Both the position numbers and the translations under genes were made by a program. A stretch of DNA of 64,000 nt from Halomonas huangheensis (GTDB lineage: Bacteria; Pseudomonadota; Gammaproteobacteria; Pseudomonadales; Halomonadaceae): contig NZ_CP013106.1 of the NCBI RefSeq assembly GCF_001431725.1, forward strand, positions 4,650,001-4,714,000, given 5' to 3'. Shown one piece after another: positions 57,739-64,000 of the stretch. The notes under the pieces are model-generated. The model ran no database searches. It had not been told where the DNA came from and worked only from the letters and a program-made list of their open reading frames with translations. The stretch's first letter is position 1; each line of letters starts with the position of its first letter.

Positions 57739-58116
57739 ATGACTGAAGTCGATGACATTCCAACTCCCCGTGGCCAACTGGCCCTGAAAATCGCCGCAAC
57801 ACGTGCGCATACCAATGCCCATGGCGATATTCCCGCCGGCTGGCTGATCAGTCAGATGGACCAGGCTGCTGAACTGACTGCAGGCCGCGAGGCCCATGGA
57901 CGCACAGCCACCGTGGCAGTGGAAACCATGGATTTCCTGTGTCCGGTACGCGTCGGTTCAGTGATCAGCATCTATACCGAGGTTGGCGATATCGGCCACA
58001 GCTCGATCAAGATTGATGTCGAAGTATGGGATGACGAGCTACACAAGGTCACCGAAGCCTACTTCGTGATGGTGGCTCTGGACGACAACGGCCGTATCCG
58101 AGCAGTACAGACATGA
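57739..58116 (+). CDS. acyl-CoA thioesterase, hotdog fold (YciA-like)
   Basis: The 125-residue protein has a single hotdog domain: AHTNAHGDIPAGWLISQMD, where the DIPAGW and following helix resemble the YciA/acyl-CoA hydrolase catalytic region, then VAVETMDFLCPVRVGS and VTEAYFVMVALDD. It probably hydrolyses acyl-CoA to free acid and CoA. It diverges from pstS and shares no known pathway with it. Confidence 0.85.
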   Translation: MTEVDDIPTPRGQLALKIAATRAHTNAHGDIPAGWLISQMDQAAELTAGREAHGRTATVAVETMDFLCPVRVGSVISIYTEVGDIGHSSIKIDVEVWDDELHKVTEAYFVMVALDDNGRIRAVQT

Positions 58117-58128
58117 ACCATAACGACA

Positions 58129-58160
58129 AGCTACGAGCGGCGGAAGGCCAACTCGTAGCT
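58129..58160. terminator. AGCTACGAG hairpin between convergent genes
   Basis: AGCTACGAG (58129-58137) and CTCGTAGCT (58152-58160) form a perfect 9-bp stem with a 14-base loop, between the thioesterase and TRAP-protein stops. The core matches the hairpin after ridA. Confidence 0.7.
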
Positions 58161-58171
58161 CGTTCTCGGTA

Positions 58172-59263
58172 TCAGCTCTGTACCACGCTCTCACGAGCTT
58201 TCAGGTAGGCGAACTCACCTACGTCGGTGAAACCGCGCACCTTCTGCTGGAAGGCCTGGTAGGATTCGAAGATCTTCGCAGACGGCGGATCACTGTCTAC
58301 CTGCTGCTGAATCACCTGCTGAGAGGAATCGTACAGCGCCTTGATGACATCCTCAGGGAAAGCGCGCAGTTGAACGTCATGTTCGTTGACCAGCGTGTCC
58401 AGCGCTTCGGCGTTGCGCAGTGCGAATTCGCTGATCATGGCCAGATTCGAGGCCATCGCGGCTTCGGTCACCACCGCCTTGAGGTCGTCTGGCAGTGCGT
58501 TCCAGGCATCCAGATTGACGGTGCCTTCGAGTATCGCGCAGGGCTCGTTCCACGCTGAGGTGTAGTAGTAGTCCGCCACCTGATGAAGGCCGAAGGCCAG
58601 ATCGTTGTAGGGGCCAACCCAATCCGCTGCATCCAGCACACCAGTCTGCAATGAGGTGAAGATTTCACTGCCGGGAATGGTCAGGGTGGAAACACCGATG
58701 CCGGCCATTGCTTCACCCGCCAAGCCTGGCAGACGCAGTTTGAGCCCCTGCATGTCATCAAGAGAGTTGATTTCCTTCTTGAACCAACCCGCCATCTGGG
58801 TGCCGGTGTTACCTACCGGGAAGGGCTTGAGGTTGTGCTCGGCATAGAGCTCATCCCAGAGTTTCTGGCCATCGCCGTAGTACAGCCAGGCATTGGTCTC
58901 GGTGGTGTTCATACCAAAGGGAACGGCGGTGAAGAACTGGGATGCCGCCACCTTGCCACGCCAGTAATAGGACGCGGAATGTCCCATCTCGGCGGTGCCC
59001 TGAGCCACGGCATCGAACACTTCCATGGCCGGTACCATCTCACCGGCACCGTGTACCTTTACGCGCATCCGCCCGCCGGAAAGGCGTTCGATACGCGCCG
59101 CGAAATCATTGGCACCGGTGCCCAGTGCAGGAAAATTCTTCGGCCAGGACGTCACCATATTCCAGGTGATGGTGTCCTGGGCGCTGGCGGTACTGACGAA
59201 GGGGGCTGCGGCAACACCGGCAGCACCAATACCGGCAGTCTTGAGGAAGGAACGGCGTTCCAT
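58172..59263 (-). CDS. TRAP transporter substrate-binding protein with Tat signal
   Basis: The 363-residue protein begins MERRSFLKTAGIGAAG, a twin-arginine signal (RRSFLK), cleaved near residue 28. The mature domain is a DctP-type TRAP solute receptor: WNMVTSWPKNFPALG, MRVKVHGAGEMVPAMEVFDAV and LDAADWVGPYND. The last phrase resembles the TakP group that binds 2-oxo acids as calcium complexes. No DctQ or DctM membrane subunits are near, so it must use subunits encoded elsewhere. Tat export implies it folds in the cytoplasm before export. Confidence 0.88.
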   Translation of the reverse strand: MERRSFLKTAGIGAAGVAAAPFVSTASAQDTITWNMVTSWPKNFPALGTGANDFAARIERLSGGRMRVKVHGAGEMVPAMEVFDAVAQGTAEMGHSASYYWRGKVAASQFFTAVPFGMNTTETNAWLYYGDGQKLWDELYAEHNLKPFPVGNTGTQMAGWFKKEINSLDDMQGLKLRLPGLAGEAMAGIGVSTLTIPGSEIFTSLQTGVLDAADWVGPYNDLAFGLHQVADYYYTSAWNEPCAILEGTVNLDAWNALPDDLKAVVTEAAMASNLAMISEFALRNAEALDTLVNEHDVQLRAFPEDVIKALYDSSQQVIQQQVDSDPPSAKIFESYQAFQQKVRGFTDVGEFAYLKARESVVQS

Positions 59264-59392
59264 TAGGCGTGCTCCTGAGGTTGTTATGTCGGCGCCGACA
59301 TTATCCTGTGGCGCAGTGTCCGCCAGGCAGTATGCGGGAAACGGAAATTAGCCTGCAAGCGGCTCCTGATCAGCTCAGTGTGCCCTTCTCCC

Positions 59393-61597
59393 TCACAACG
59401 GAGTCAGTTTGGCAAAACCCAGCACCAACCATTTGTCGCCTTCATCCTCGAAACTGACATGGACACGCGCCCGCTCGCCCTGCCCTTCAGCATTGATGAT
59501 CACTCCTTCTCCGAACACCGGGTGCGCAACGCGCTGGCCCAGCGCCAGGGCCGGCAGGTCATCACTGGCGTCAATGCTCGCCTGCTGCCAGCGGGATGGA
59601 GACGGCCTGACACTCACGGGTCGCGACACCTGGCCACGCAGACGGACCTCCTCAAGCAGCGATTCCGGTAATTCACGCAAGAACCGTGACGGACGCTGGA
59701 AGGTTTCCTTGCCATGCATGCGACGTATCTCGGCATGGGTCAGGTAGAGCTTGTGCATGGCCCGGGTAACGCCGACATAACATAGGCGCCGCTCCTCTTC
59801 GAGTCGACCATGCTCCTCAAGCGACATGCGATGAGGGAAAAGCCCCTCCTCAACACCGGCAATGAACACCACCGGGAACTCCAGCCCCTTGGCCGAGTGC
59901 AGCGTCATCAACTGCACACTATCCTCGAACTCGTCGGCTTCATGATCTCCAGCGTTGAGTGCGGCTTCGGCAAGGAAGGCCTCGAGCGCCACCATGCCTT
60001 CACCGACTTCGATATCTCCCTGAGTCTCGCCCTGCACGAACGCCCTTGCCGCATTGATCAGTTCCTCAAGGTTCTCGACTCTCGCCTGGCCCTTTTCGCC
60101 TTTTTCATTGCGGTGGTGTTCGATCAATCCGGTGCGCTTGTTGATCAACTCGATGATGCGATGCAGCTCGAGCCCGGAGGCTTCGTCATCGCAACCGTCA
60201 ATCAGATCAGCAAATGCCTTGAGAGAGGTCGCCGCGCGTCCCTTCAGCGAGCCATCGGCAAGTGCGTCGTGCAGCGCCTGCCACAATGGGACCTCGGTGT
60301 GACGAGCCCGCTCACGCAGAATCTCGACGGTACGCGTGCCGATGCCACGCGCCGGGACATTGATGACCCGCTCGAGGGAGGCGTCATCGTCACGATTCAA
60401 CAGCAGGCGCAGATACGCCAGTGAGTTCTTGATCTCGAGACGTTCGTAGAAGCGATGCCCACCATAGATACGATAAGGCATACCCTGACGGATCAGTGTT
60501 TCCTCGAGCACTCGCGACTGGGCGTTGGAGCGGTAGAGAATGGCGATGTCACGGCGATTGATCCCTTCGTCCACCCTGGATTTGATGGTATCGACGATGA
60601 AGCGTGCCTCGTCCATATCATTGAAGCCGGCATATACCGAGATCGGCTCTCCACGCTCGCCTGCCGTCCACAACTCCTTGCCCATACGGTCAGAGTTCTG
60701 ACGAATCAAGGTATTGGCGGCCTCGAGGATGGCGCTGGTAGAGCGATAGTTCTGCTCGAGGCGTACGGTGCGCGTATCCGGAAACTCTTCCTCAAAGCGA
60801 CGAATATTCTCGATCCGTGCGCCGCGCCAGCCATAGATCGATTGATCATCATCACCCACCACGGTCATCGGTGTACGCTGGCCGGTCAACAGCTTGAGCC
60901 AGGCATACTGCAGGGTGTTGGTATCCTGGAACTCATCGACCAGAACATGGCCGAAACGCTCCTGATAGTGGGCCAGTAGCGCTGGATTATCACGCAACAG
61001 CTCGAGACTGCGCAGTAGCAACTCGCCGAAATCGACCAGACCGCCACGCTCACAGGTCAGTTGATAGACGTTATACAGCTCTGCCATCTGCTCGACATAG
61101 GCGTCCCCGTTGACCTTCACCTGGTGGGGCCGTAACCCCTCTTCCTTGCAACCGGAGATAAAGGACTGCACCTGGCGCGGTGGAAAACGCTCGTCATCGA
61201 TCCGGCCATCTTTCAACAGGCGTTTGATCAGACGCAGTTGGTCATCGGAGTCGATGATCTGGAAATGCTGGGGCAGGCGTGCATCCTGCCAGTGAGTGCG
61301 CAGCAGGCGATGAGCAATGGAGTGGAAGGTGCCTACCCAGACATGGCGCAGCGACATCCGCAGCACCGACTCCAGGCGCGTACGCATCTCGCGTGCCGCC
61401 TTGTTGGTAAACGTCACCGCCAACACTGCATAGGGCGATAGGCCCTCAACCTGCATCAACCAGGCGATGCGATGCACCAGCACCCGTGTCTTGCCGGAAC
61501 CGGCACCGGCCAGCACCAGCATATTGCCTTGCGGGGCACATACCGCTTCGTGTTGAGCCGGATTGAGGCCGTCGATGATCGCCGTGACATCATCCAT
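59393..61597 (-). CDS. uvrD: DNA helicase II UvrD
   Basis: The protein (734 residues from ATG 61597; TTG 61603 is also in frame) matches UvrD: MDDVTAIIDGLNPAQHEAV, Walker [52 protein letters not shown], and LMTLHSAKGLEFPVVF. The C-terminal Tudor-like tail GQRVAHPVFGEGVI is present. UvrD works in mismatch and nucleotide excision repair. It is distinct from rep at 4308. It lies 129 bases after the TRAP gene start. Confidence 0.96.
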   Translation of the reverse strand: MDDVTAIIDGLNPAQHEAVCAPQGNMLVLAGAGSGKTRVLVHRIAWLMQVEGLSPYAVLAVTFTNKAAREMRTRLESVLRMSLRHVWVGTFHSIAHRLLRTHWQDARLPQHFQIIDSDDQLRLIKRLLKDGRIDDERFPPRQVQSFISGCKEEGLRPHQVKVNGDAYVEQMAELYNVYQLTCERGGLVDFGELLLRSLELLRDNPALLAHYQERFGHVLVDEFQDTNTLQYAWLKLLTGQRTPMTVVGDDDQSIYGWRGARIENIRRFEEEFPDTRTVRLEQNYRSTSAILEAANTLIRQNSDRMGKELWTAGERGEPISVYAGFNDMDEARFIVDTIKSRVDEGINRRDIAILYRSNAQSRVLEETLIRQGMPYRIYGGHRFYERLEIKNSLAYLRLLLNRDDDASLERVINVPARGIGTRTVEILRERARHTEVPLWQALHDALADGSLKGRAATSLKAFADLIDGCDDEASGLELHRIIELINKRTGLIEHHRNEKGEKGQARVENLEELINAARAFVQGETQGDIEVGEGMVALEAFLAEAALNAGDHEADEFEDSVQLMTLHSAKGLEFPVVFIAGVEEGLFPHRMSLEEHGRLEEERRLCYVGVTRAMHKLYLTHAEIRRMHGKETFQRPSRFLRELPESLLEEVRLRGQVSRPVSVRPSPSRWQQASIDASDDLPALALGQRVAHPVFGEGVIINAEGQGERARVHVSFEDEGDKWLVLGFAKLTPL

Positions 61598-61663
61598 GAA
61601 CAAGACACCGTCGTGGTCGAAAATGGAAGCCTAGTCTACCACAGCGATGCTGGATGAATGGAC

Positions 61664-61747
61664 AGTAAGAAAAGAGAGAGGGAAGGAAGAAGAAGGAAGA
61701 GAAAAGCCGGGAGCCGGGGTTACTTCCCTCTTCCAACTCACCTCTTA
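61664..61747. repeat. purine/pyrimidine mirror element, copy 2
   Basis: A purine arm (61664-61706) and a pyrimidine arm (61721-61747) flank a loop containing CCGGGAGCCGGGGTT. GGGGTTACTTCCCTCTT is nearly identical to GGGGTTACTTACCTCTT in copy 1. It lies directly beyond the stop of the hexR-like gene on its strand. Confidence 0.7.
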
Positions 61748-61760
61748 CAGCTCGCCCGAA

Positions 61761-62621
61761 TCATTTCTCGTCCGGTTCAGGGTAACGCAGCGGGTTGAGG
61801 CTGCGCTTGACCGATTTGAGCTGTTCGGCAAGTTTGGGGCCACGAGTCTTGGCCACGCCCACTGCCAACACATCGACCAGCACCAGGTGGGCGATACGTG
61901 AGCTCATCGGGGTATAGATCTCGGTGTCTTCATGGACATCGATGTACAACGGCAAATTGACTTCTCCGGCCAGCGGCGAGCCGCTGGGGCACAAACCAAT
62001 CACGGTGGCACCGGCTTCGCGCGCCAGCTTGACGCTGGCGACCAACGCACGAGTACGACCGGTCTGGGAAATCGCCACCACCACATCGCCTTCCTTGAGC
62101 GTCACTGCCGACATGTTCTGCATATGCGGATCGGCATAAGCGGCTGTGGATATCTGCAGGCGGAAGAACTTGTGCTGAGCATCGAAGGCGACAGCCCCCG
62201 AAGCGCCAAAGCCATAGAACTCGACACGATTGGCCATGGCCAATGCATTGATGGCCTTGTTCAGCCCTTCATTGTCGAGTCGGTCACGAATCGACAACAG
62301 GGTCCCCACGGTGGAATCGAAGATGCTATGCGAGAATTCAGCGACAGAATCGCTATCGTTCATCGAGAACTGGGCGAACTGGCTACCGGCGGCCAGCATC
62401 TGCGCCATCTTCAGCTTGAAGTCCTGAAAACCGTCACAACCGAGGGCGCGACAGAAGCGCACCACTGTCGGCTCACTGACCTTGGCTTCCGTGGCCAGGT
62501 CAACGATCCGCATGTGGATAACTTCTTCCGGATTACGCAACACGAAACGTGCCACCTTCTGCTCGGAGCGCCGGAAGTGCTCCATGCGACGTCGCATTTC
62601 ATCAAACAGCGCCCGACTCAC
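61761..62621 (-). CDS. RpiR-family regulator, HexR-like
   Basis: From GTG 62621 (GAGG eight bases upstream; TTG 62639 also possible) the protein has 286 residues. It has an N-terminal RpiR helix-turn-helix (ATEAKVSEPTVVRFCRALGCDGFQDFK) and a C-terminal SIS sugar-phosphate domain (VEFYGFGASGAVAFDAQ and VVVAISQTGRTRALV). It resembles HexR, which represses central sugar genes and senses 2-keto-3-deoxy-6-phosphogluconate. No sugar genes are adjacent, so the targets must be elsewhere. Its strand continues into uvrD, separated by the mirror repeat. Confidence 0.87.
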   Translation of the reverse strand: MSRALFDEMRRRMEHFRRSEQKVARFVLRNPEEVIHMRIVDLATEAKVSEPTVVRFCRALGCDGFQDFKLKMAQMLAAGSQFAQFSMNDSDSVAEFSHSIFDSTVGTLLSIRDRLDNEGLNKAINALAMANRVEFYGFGASGAVAFDAQHKFFRLQISTAAYADPHMQNMSAVTLKEGDVVVAISQTGRTRALVASVKLAREAGATVIGLCPSGSPLAGEVNLPLYIDVHEDTEIYTPMSSRIAHLVLVDVLAVGVAKTRGPKLAEQLKSVKRSLNPLRYPEPDEK

Positions 62622-62929
62622 CCTGAACACCTCACTCAACTGAAGAACTTACATGACAGAAGAACTTGTATAACTGAAAACCAGGCATACGGCGTATATC
62701 GCCATTATCAGAATGCAGTATGCCCGAAGCACAGCAGGAATGCTTGTAACCTGGTTCCGGTTGGCATGCGTGAGAGCGGTCGCGAGTCCTCCAGCACAGG
62801 CCTGCCTGGTATGACCTTGCAGATCTGAGCTCCCGATCGTCATCTTTTTGTCAAGTACGGTATAGTAAAAGATGCAGTGTCGCGCAGCGTCCTTGATGCC
62901 GGCACATTCACTGCATAGGAGAGTCGATC
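62622..62929. other. divergent intergenic region between the hexR-like gene and the small protein gene
   Basis: About 308 bases without a convincing gene. TATAGT (62861-62866) is a possible -10 element for the rightward gene. I see no clear operator. Confidence 0.5.
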
Positions 62930-63142
62930 ATGCGCAATGTCGAACGGTTAACCTCCCTCAAGAGTGAACTCCTCGACATCTTCATGAGCATGGAAGTCGC
63001 CGAACACGAACGGCGCTCCCGTACCGCCGCACAGCGCAATCTACGCGCTCGCCGCGGAATCGAACTTCATCGGGAATTCAAGCGTCTATCCGAGGATATT
63101 GCGGAGCTCCCCGAAGACGCCGTAGAAGACGAAATGCATTGA
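62930..63142 (+). CDS. small conserved-looking cytoplasmic protein (PA3496-like)
   Basis: The 70-residue, highly charged helical protein (MRNVERLTSLKSELLDIFMSM, then RTAAQRNLRARRGIELHREFKRL) has no signal peptide. It looks like the small family described around P. aeruginosa PA3496, a link made from memory and not checked. GGAGAG lies nine bases before the ATG. A hairpin follows closely, supporting a real gene. Function unknown. Confidence 0.6.
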   Translation: MRNVERLTSLKSELLDIFMSMEVAEHERRSRTAAQRNLRARRGIELHREFKRLSEDIAELPEDAVEDEMH

Positions 63143-63152
63143 TCAGCCCGTT

Positions 63153-63182
63153 CTGATCCTGAAGGAGTTCTTCAAGGATCAG
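63153..63182 (+). terminator. terminator after the small protein gene
   Basis: CTGATCCT (63153-63160) pairs with AGGATCAG (63175-63182), continued inward by GAAG/CTTC, 10 bases past the stop. Confidence 0.7.
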
Positions 63183-63336
63183 ACTTGAAAACACTGCGGG
63201 CCTGAGACAGGGCGTTGCGACTACCTGAAGCGCAGCGTTCATGAGCAGTCCTCCACGGGATCCAGTTCCGGTATCCCGTAGGGCGTTGTCACCGCAAAAA
63301 TTGCCACCACAGAAGTGGCGCCACCTCTGGCTTTCG

Positions 63337-63404
63337 GCGCCAAAGCCCCCCTCATGCCAAAGCCCCTATCATGCCAAAGCACCTGTCACGCCAGAGTCCC
63401 ACTC
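63337..63404. repeat. 17-bp tandem repeat array, four copies
   Basis: Four 17-base units at 63337, 63354, 63371 and 63388 share the pattern NYGCCAAAGCCCCTNTC with a few changes, and a fifth decayed unit follows (63405-63421). Two adjacent units (63354 and 63371) differ at only two positions. The length is not a multiple of three, so it is not a coding repeat. Confidence 0.85.
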
Positions 63405-63543
63405 GCGCCAATCTCTTCACACACTCCCTGCCACTCTACTCATGTCCGCAAGCACTGCAGAGATATCACCAGCCAACCGGCAGGATAGTGTCTCCCTCCC
63501 TCAACAGGATTCCAGAGCCCAGTCATCAAGGACCTGGGCATTC

Positions 63544-63575
63544 AACACTGAAGACACCAAACACTGAAGATACCA
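63544..63575. repeat. 16-bp tandem duplication
   Basis: AACACTGAAGAYACCA occurs twice back to back (63544-63559 and 63560-63575), differing at one base, and GCTGAAG follows at 63594. Confidence 0.85.
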
Positions 63576-63595
63576 GAACACGCAGAATGGAACGC

Positions 63596-63621
63596 TGAAG
63601 CCCGGCGGTTGCCGGGCTTCA
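63596..63621 (-). terminator. terminator after the sodium symporter gene
   Basis: TGAAGCCCGGC and GCCGGGCTTCA form an 11-bp stem around GGTT, 30 bases beyond the symporter stop on its strand. Confidence 0.8.
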
Positions 63622-63649
63622 GGGAGTCGTACTGCTATATCATCAGCTG

Positions 63650-64000
63650 CTACAGGCTAGCAAAGAACACCACCAGCACACCGATCGGCGCGACAAACCT
63701 GGTCAGTAGAGTCCACAGACCAAAACCTGTGTCCCCCAGCTCCAGTTCCGCACGCACTTCTTCCTTGCTCAAGAACCAGGCAGCAAAGACCACCGCACCA
63801 AGCCCCGTCAACGGTAGCATGAACTTGCTGGTCAGCTTGTCGAGAAGGTCGAAGATGCCAAGATCAAAGAAGGTAACGCCGCTCCACAGATTGAACGACA
63901 ACAGCGCGGCAACCCCCAATAGCCAGGCCGCCAGGCCAGCAACAATCGCGGAAGGCGCGCGTGACAGCGGTGTACGCTCCTCAAGGAACTCAGTCACCGG
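63650..64000 (-). CDS. sodium-dependent transporter (NSS family), C-terminal fragment
   Basis: The frame is open to the window edge, so the start lies beyond it; about 116 residues are seen. They contain three hydrophobic helices (VAGLAAWLLGVAALLSFNLW, FMLPLTGLGAVVFAAWFLS, FVAPIGVLVVFFASL) and the stretch FFDLGIFDLLDKLTSKFMLPL. These match the last helices of bacterial neurotransmitter:sodium symporters, which import amino acids with sodium. The substrate is unknown. It ends at TAG 63650-63652. Confidence 0.85.
   Translation of the reverse strand, partial: PVTEFLEERTPLSRAPSAIVAGLAAWLLGVAALLSFNLWSGVTFFDLGIFDLLDKLTSKFMLPLTGLGAVVFAAWFLSKEEVRAELELGDTGFGLWTLLTRFVAPIGVLVVFFASL

Larger units (their letters stand above)
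63143..63649. other. repeat-bearing intergenic region
   Basis: About 500 bases with no credible gene; a 108-codon frame at 63241 is low in complexity and spans the tandem repeats. The region holds a hairpin (63153-63182), a GTGGCGCCAC palindrome at about 63315-63324, a 17-bp tandem array, a 16-bp tandem pair and a terminator (63596-63621). Confidence 0.65.

Noticed and set aside
62848..62866. TTGTCA and TATAGT as a sigma-70 promoter
   Set aside because: The spacing is only about 7 bases, far too short; only the TATAGT is kept as a possible -10.
63241..63567. 108-codon frame on the plus strand
   Set aside because: It spans the tandem repeats, is rich in Pro/Ser/Gln with no domain look, and has no good ribosome site.

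Overview
The window looks like a chromosomal stretch of a gammaproteobacterium close to Halomonas (Halomonadaceae). This is inferred from high-GC codon use, the mix of TRAP, tripartite-tricarboxylate and sodium-dependent transporters, and a core gene order remembered from Pseudomonas: pyrE/crc/rph/yicC, gmk-rpoZ-spoT-ridA, and oxyR-recG-x-HU-rubB-ubiC-ubiA-phoB-phoR-x-phoU-pstB-pstA-pstC-pstS. No database was searched. About 61 genes are called, most with ordinary starts and ribosome-binding sites. I see no rRNA, CRISPR array, insertion sequence or prophage.

Layout. 0-3 kb: the end of an alpha/beta hydrolase, an amidase, an AT-richer porin and tRNA-Arg(CCG). 3-10.5 kb: a two-heme cytochrome c and housekeeping genes (rep, trmL, pyrE, crc, rph, yicC). 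10.6-14 kb: an FAD-linked D-2-hydroxyacid dehydrogenase, a SWIM zinc-finger protein and a decayed gene fragment. 14-19.7 kb: an operon for a tripartite tricarboxylate-type transporter plus a class V PLP enzyme, with a divergent LysR regulator. 19.7-21.7 kb: dcm and vsr. 21.9-27.5 kb: a second catabolic-looking cluster (GntR regulator, another class V PLP enzyme, a polar-amino-acid ABC transporter and a PuuE-like deacylase). 28-31.6 kb: a peptide importer, an iminopeptidase and an HpcH/HpaI aldolase. 31.6-36.2 kb: a leaderless M43 metalloprotease with a small partner, an MFS exporter and an accessory cdsA/plsC pair.

36.3-40.8 kb carries gmk-rpoZ-spoT, ridA and thpR. 40.9-51.1 kb carries a YeeZ-like epimerase, oxyR-recG, an SCP2-like protein, HU, rubredoxin reductase, ubiCA and phoBR. 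51.1-57.6 kb carries cysZ and the phosphate system phoU-pstB-pstA-pstC-pstS, with a clear Pho box before pstC and a looser one before phoB. 57.7-64 kb carries a thioesterase, an orphan Tat-exported TRAP binding protein, uvrD, a HexR-like regulator, a small conserved-looking protein and the end of a sodium symporter.

The best candidates for undescribed biology are the two transporter plus class V PLP-enzyme clusters, especially the GntR/ABC/PuuE one, and the M43 protease with its possible inhibitor-like partner. There are also several non-coding oddities: a 17-bp tandem array, a purine/pyrimidine mirror element present twice, and a GAGCTACG hairpin present twice.
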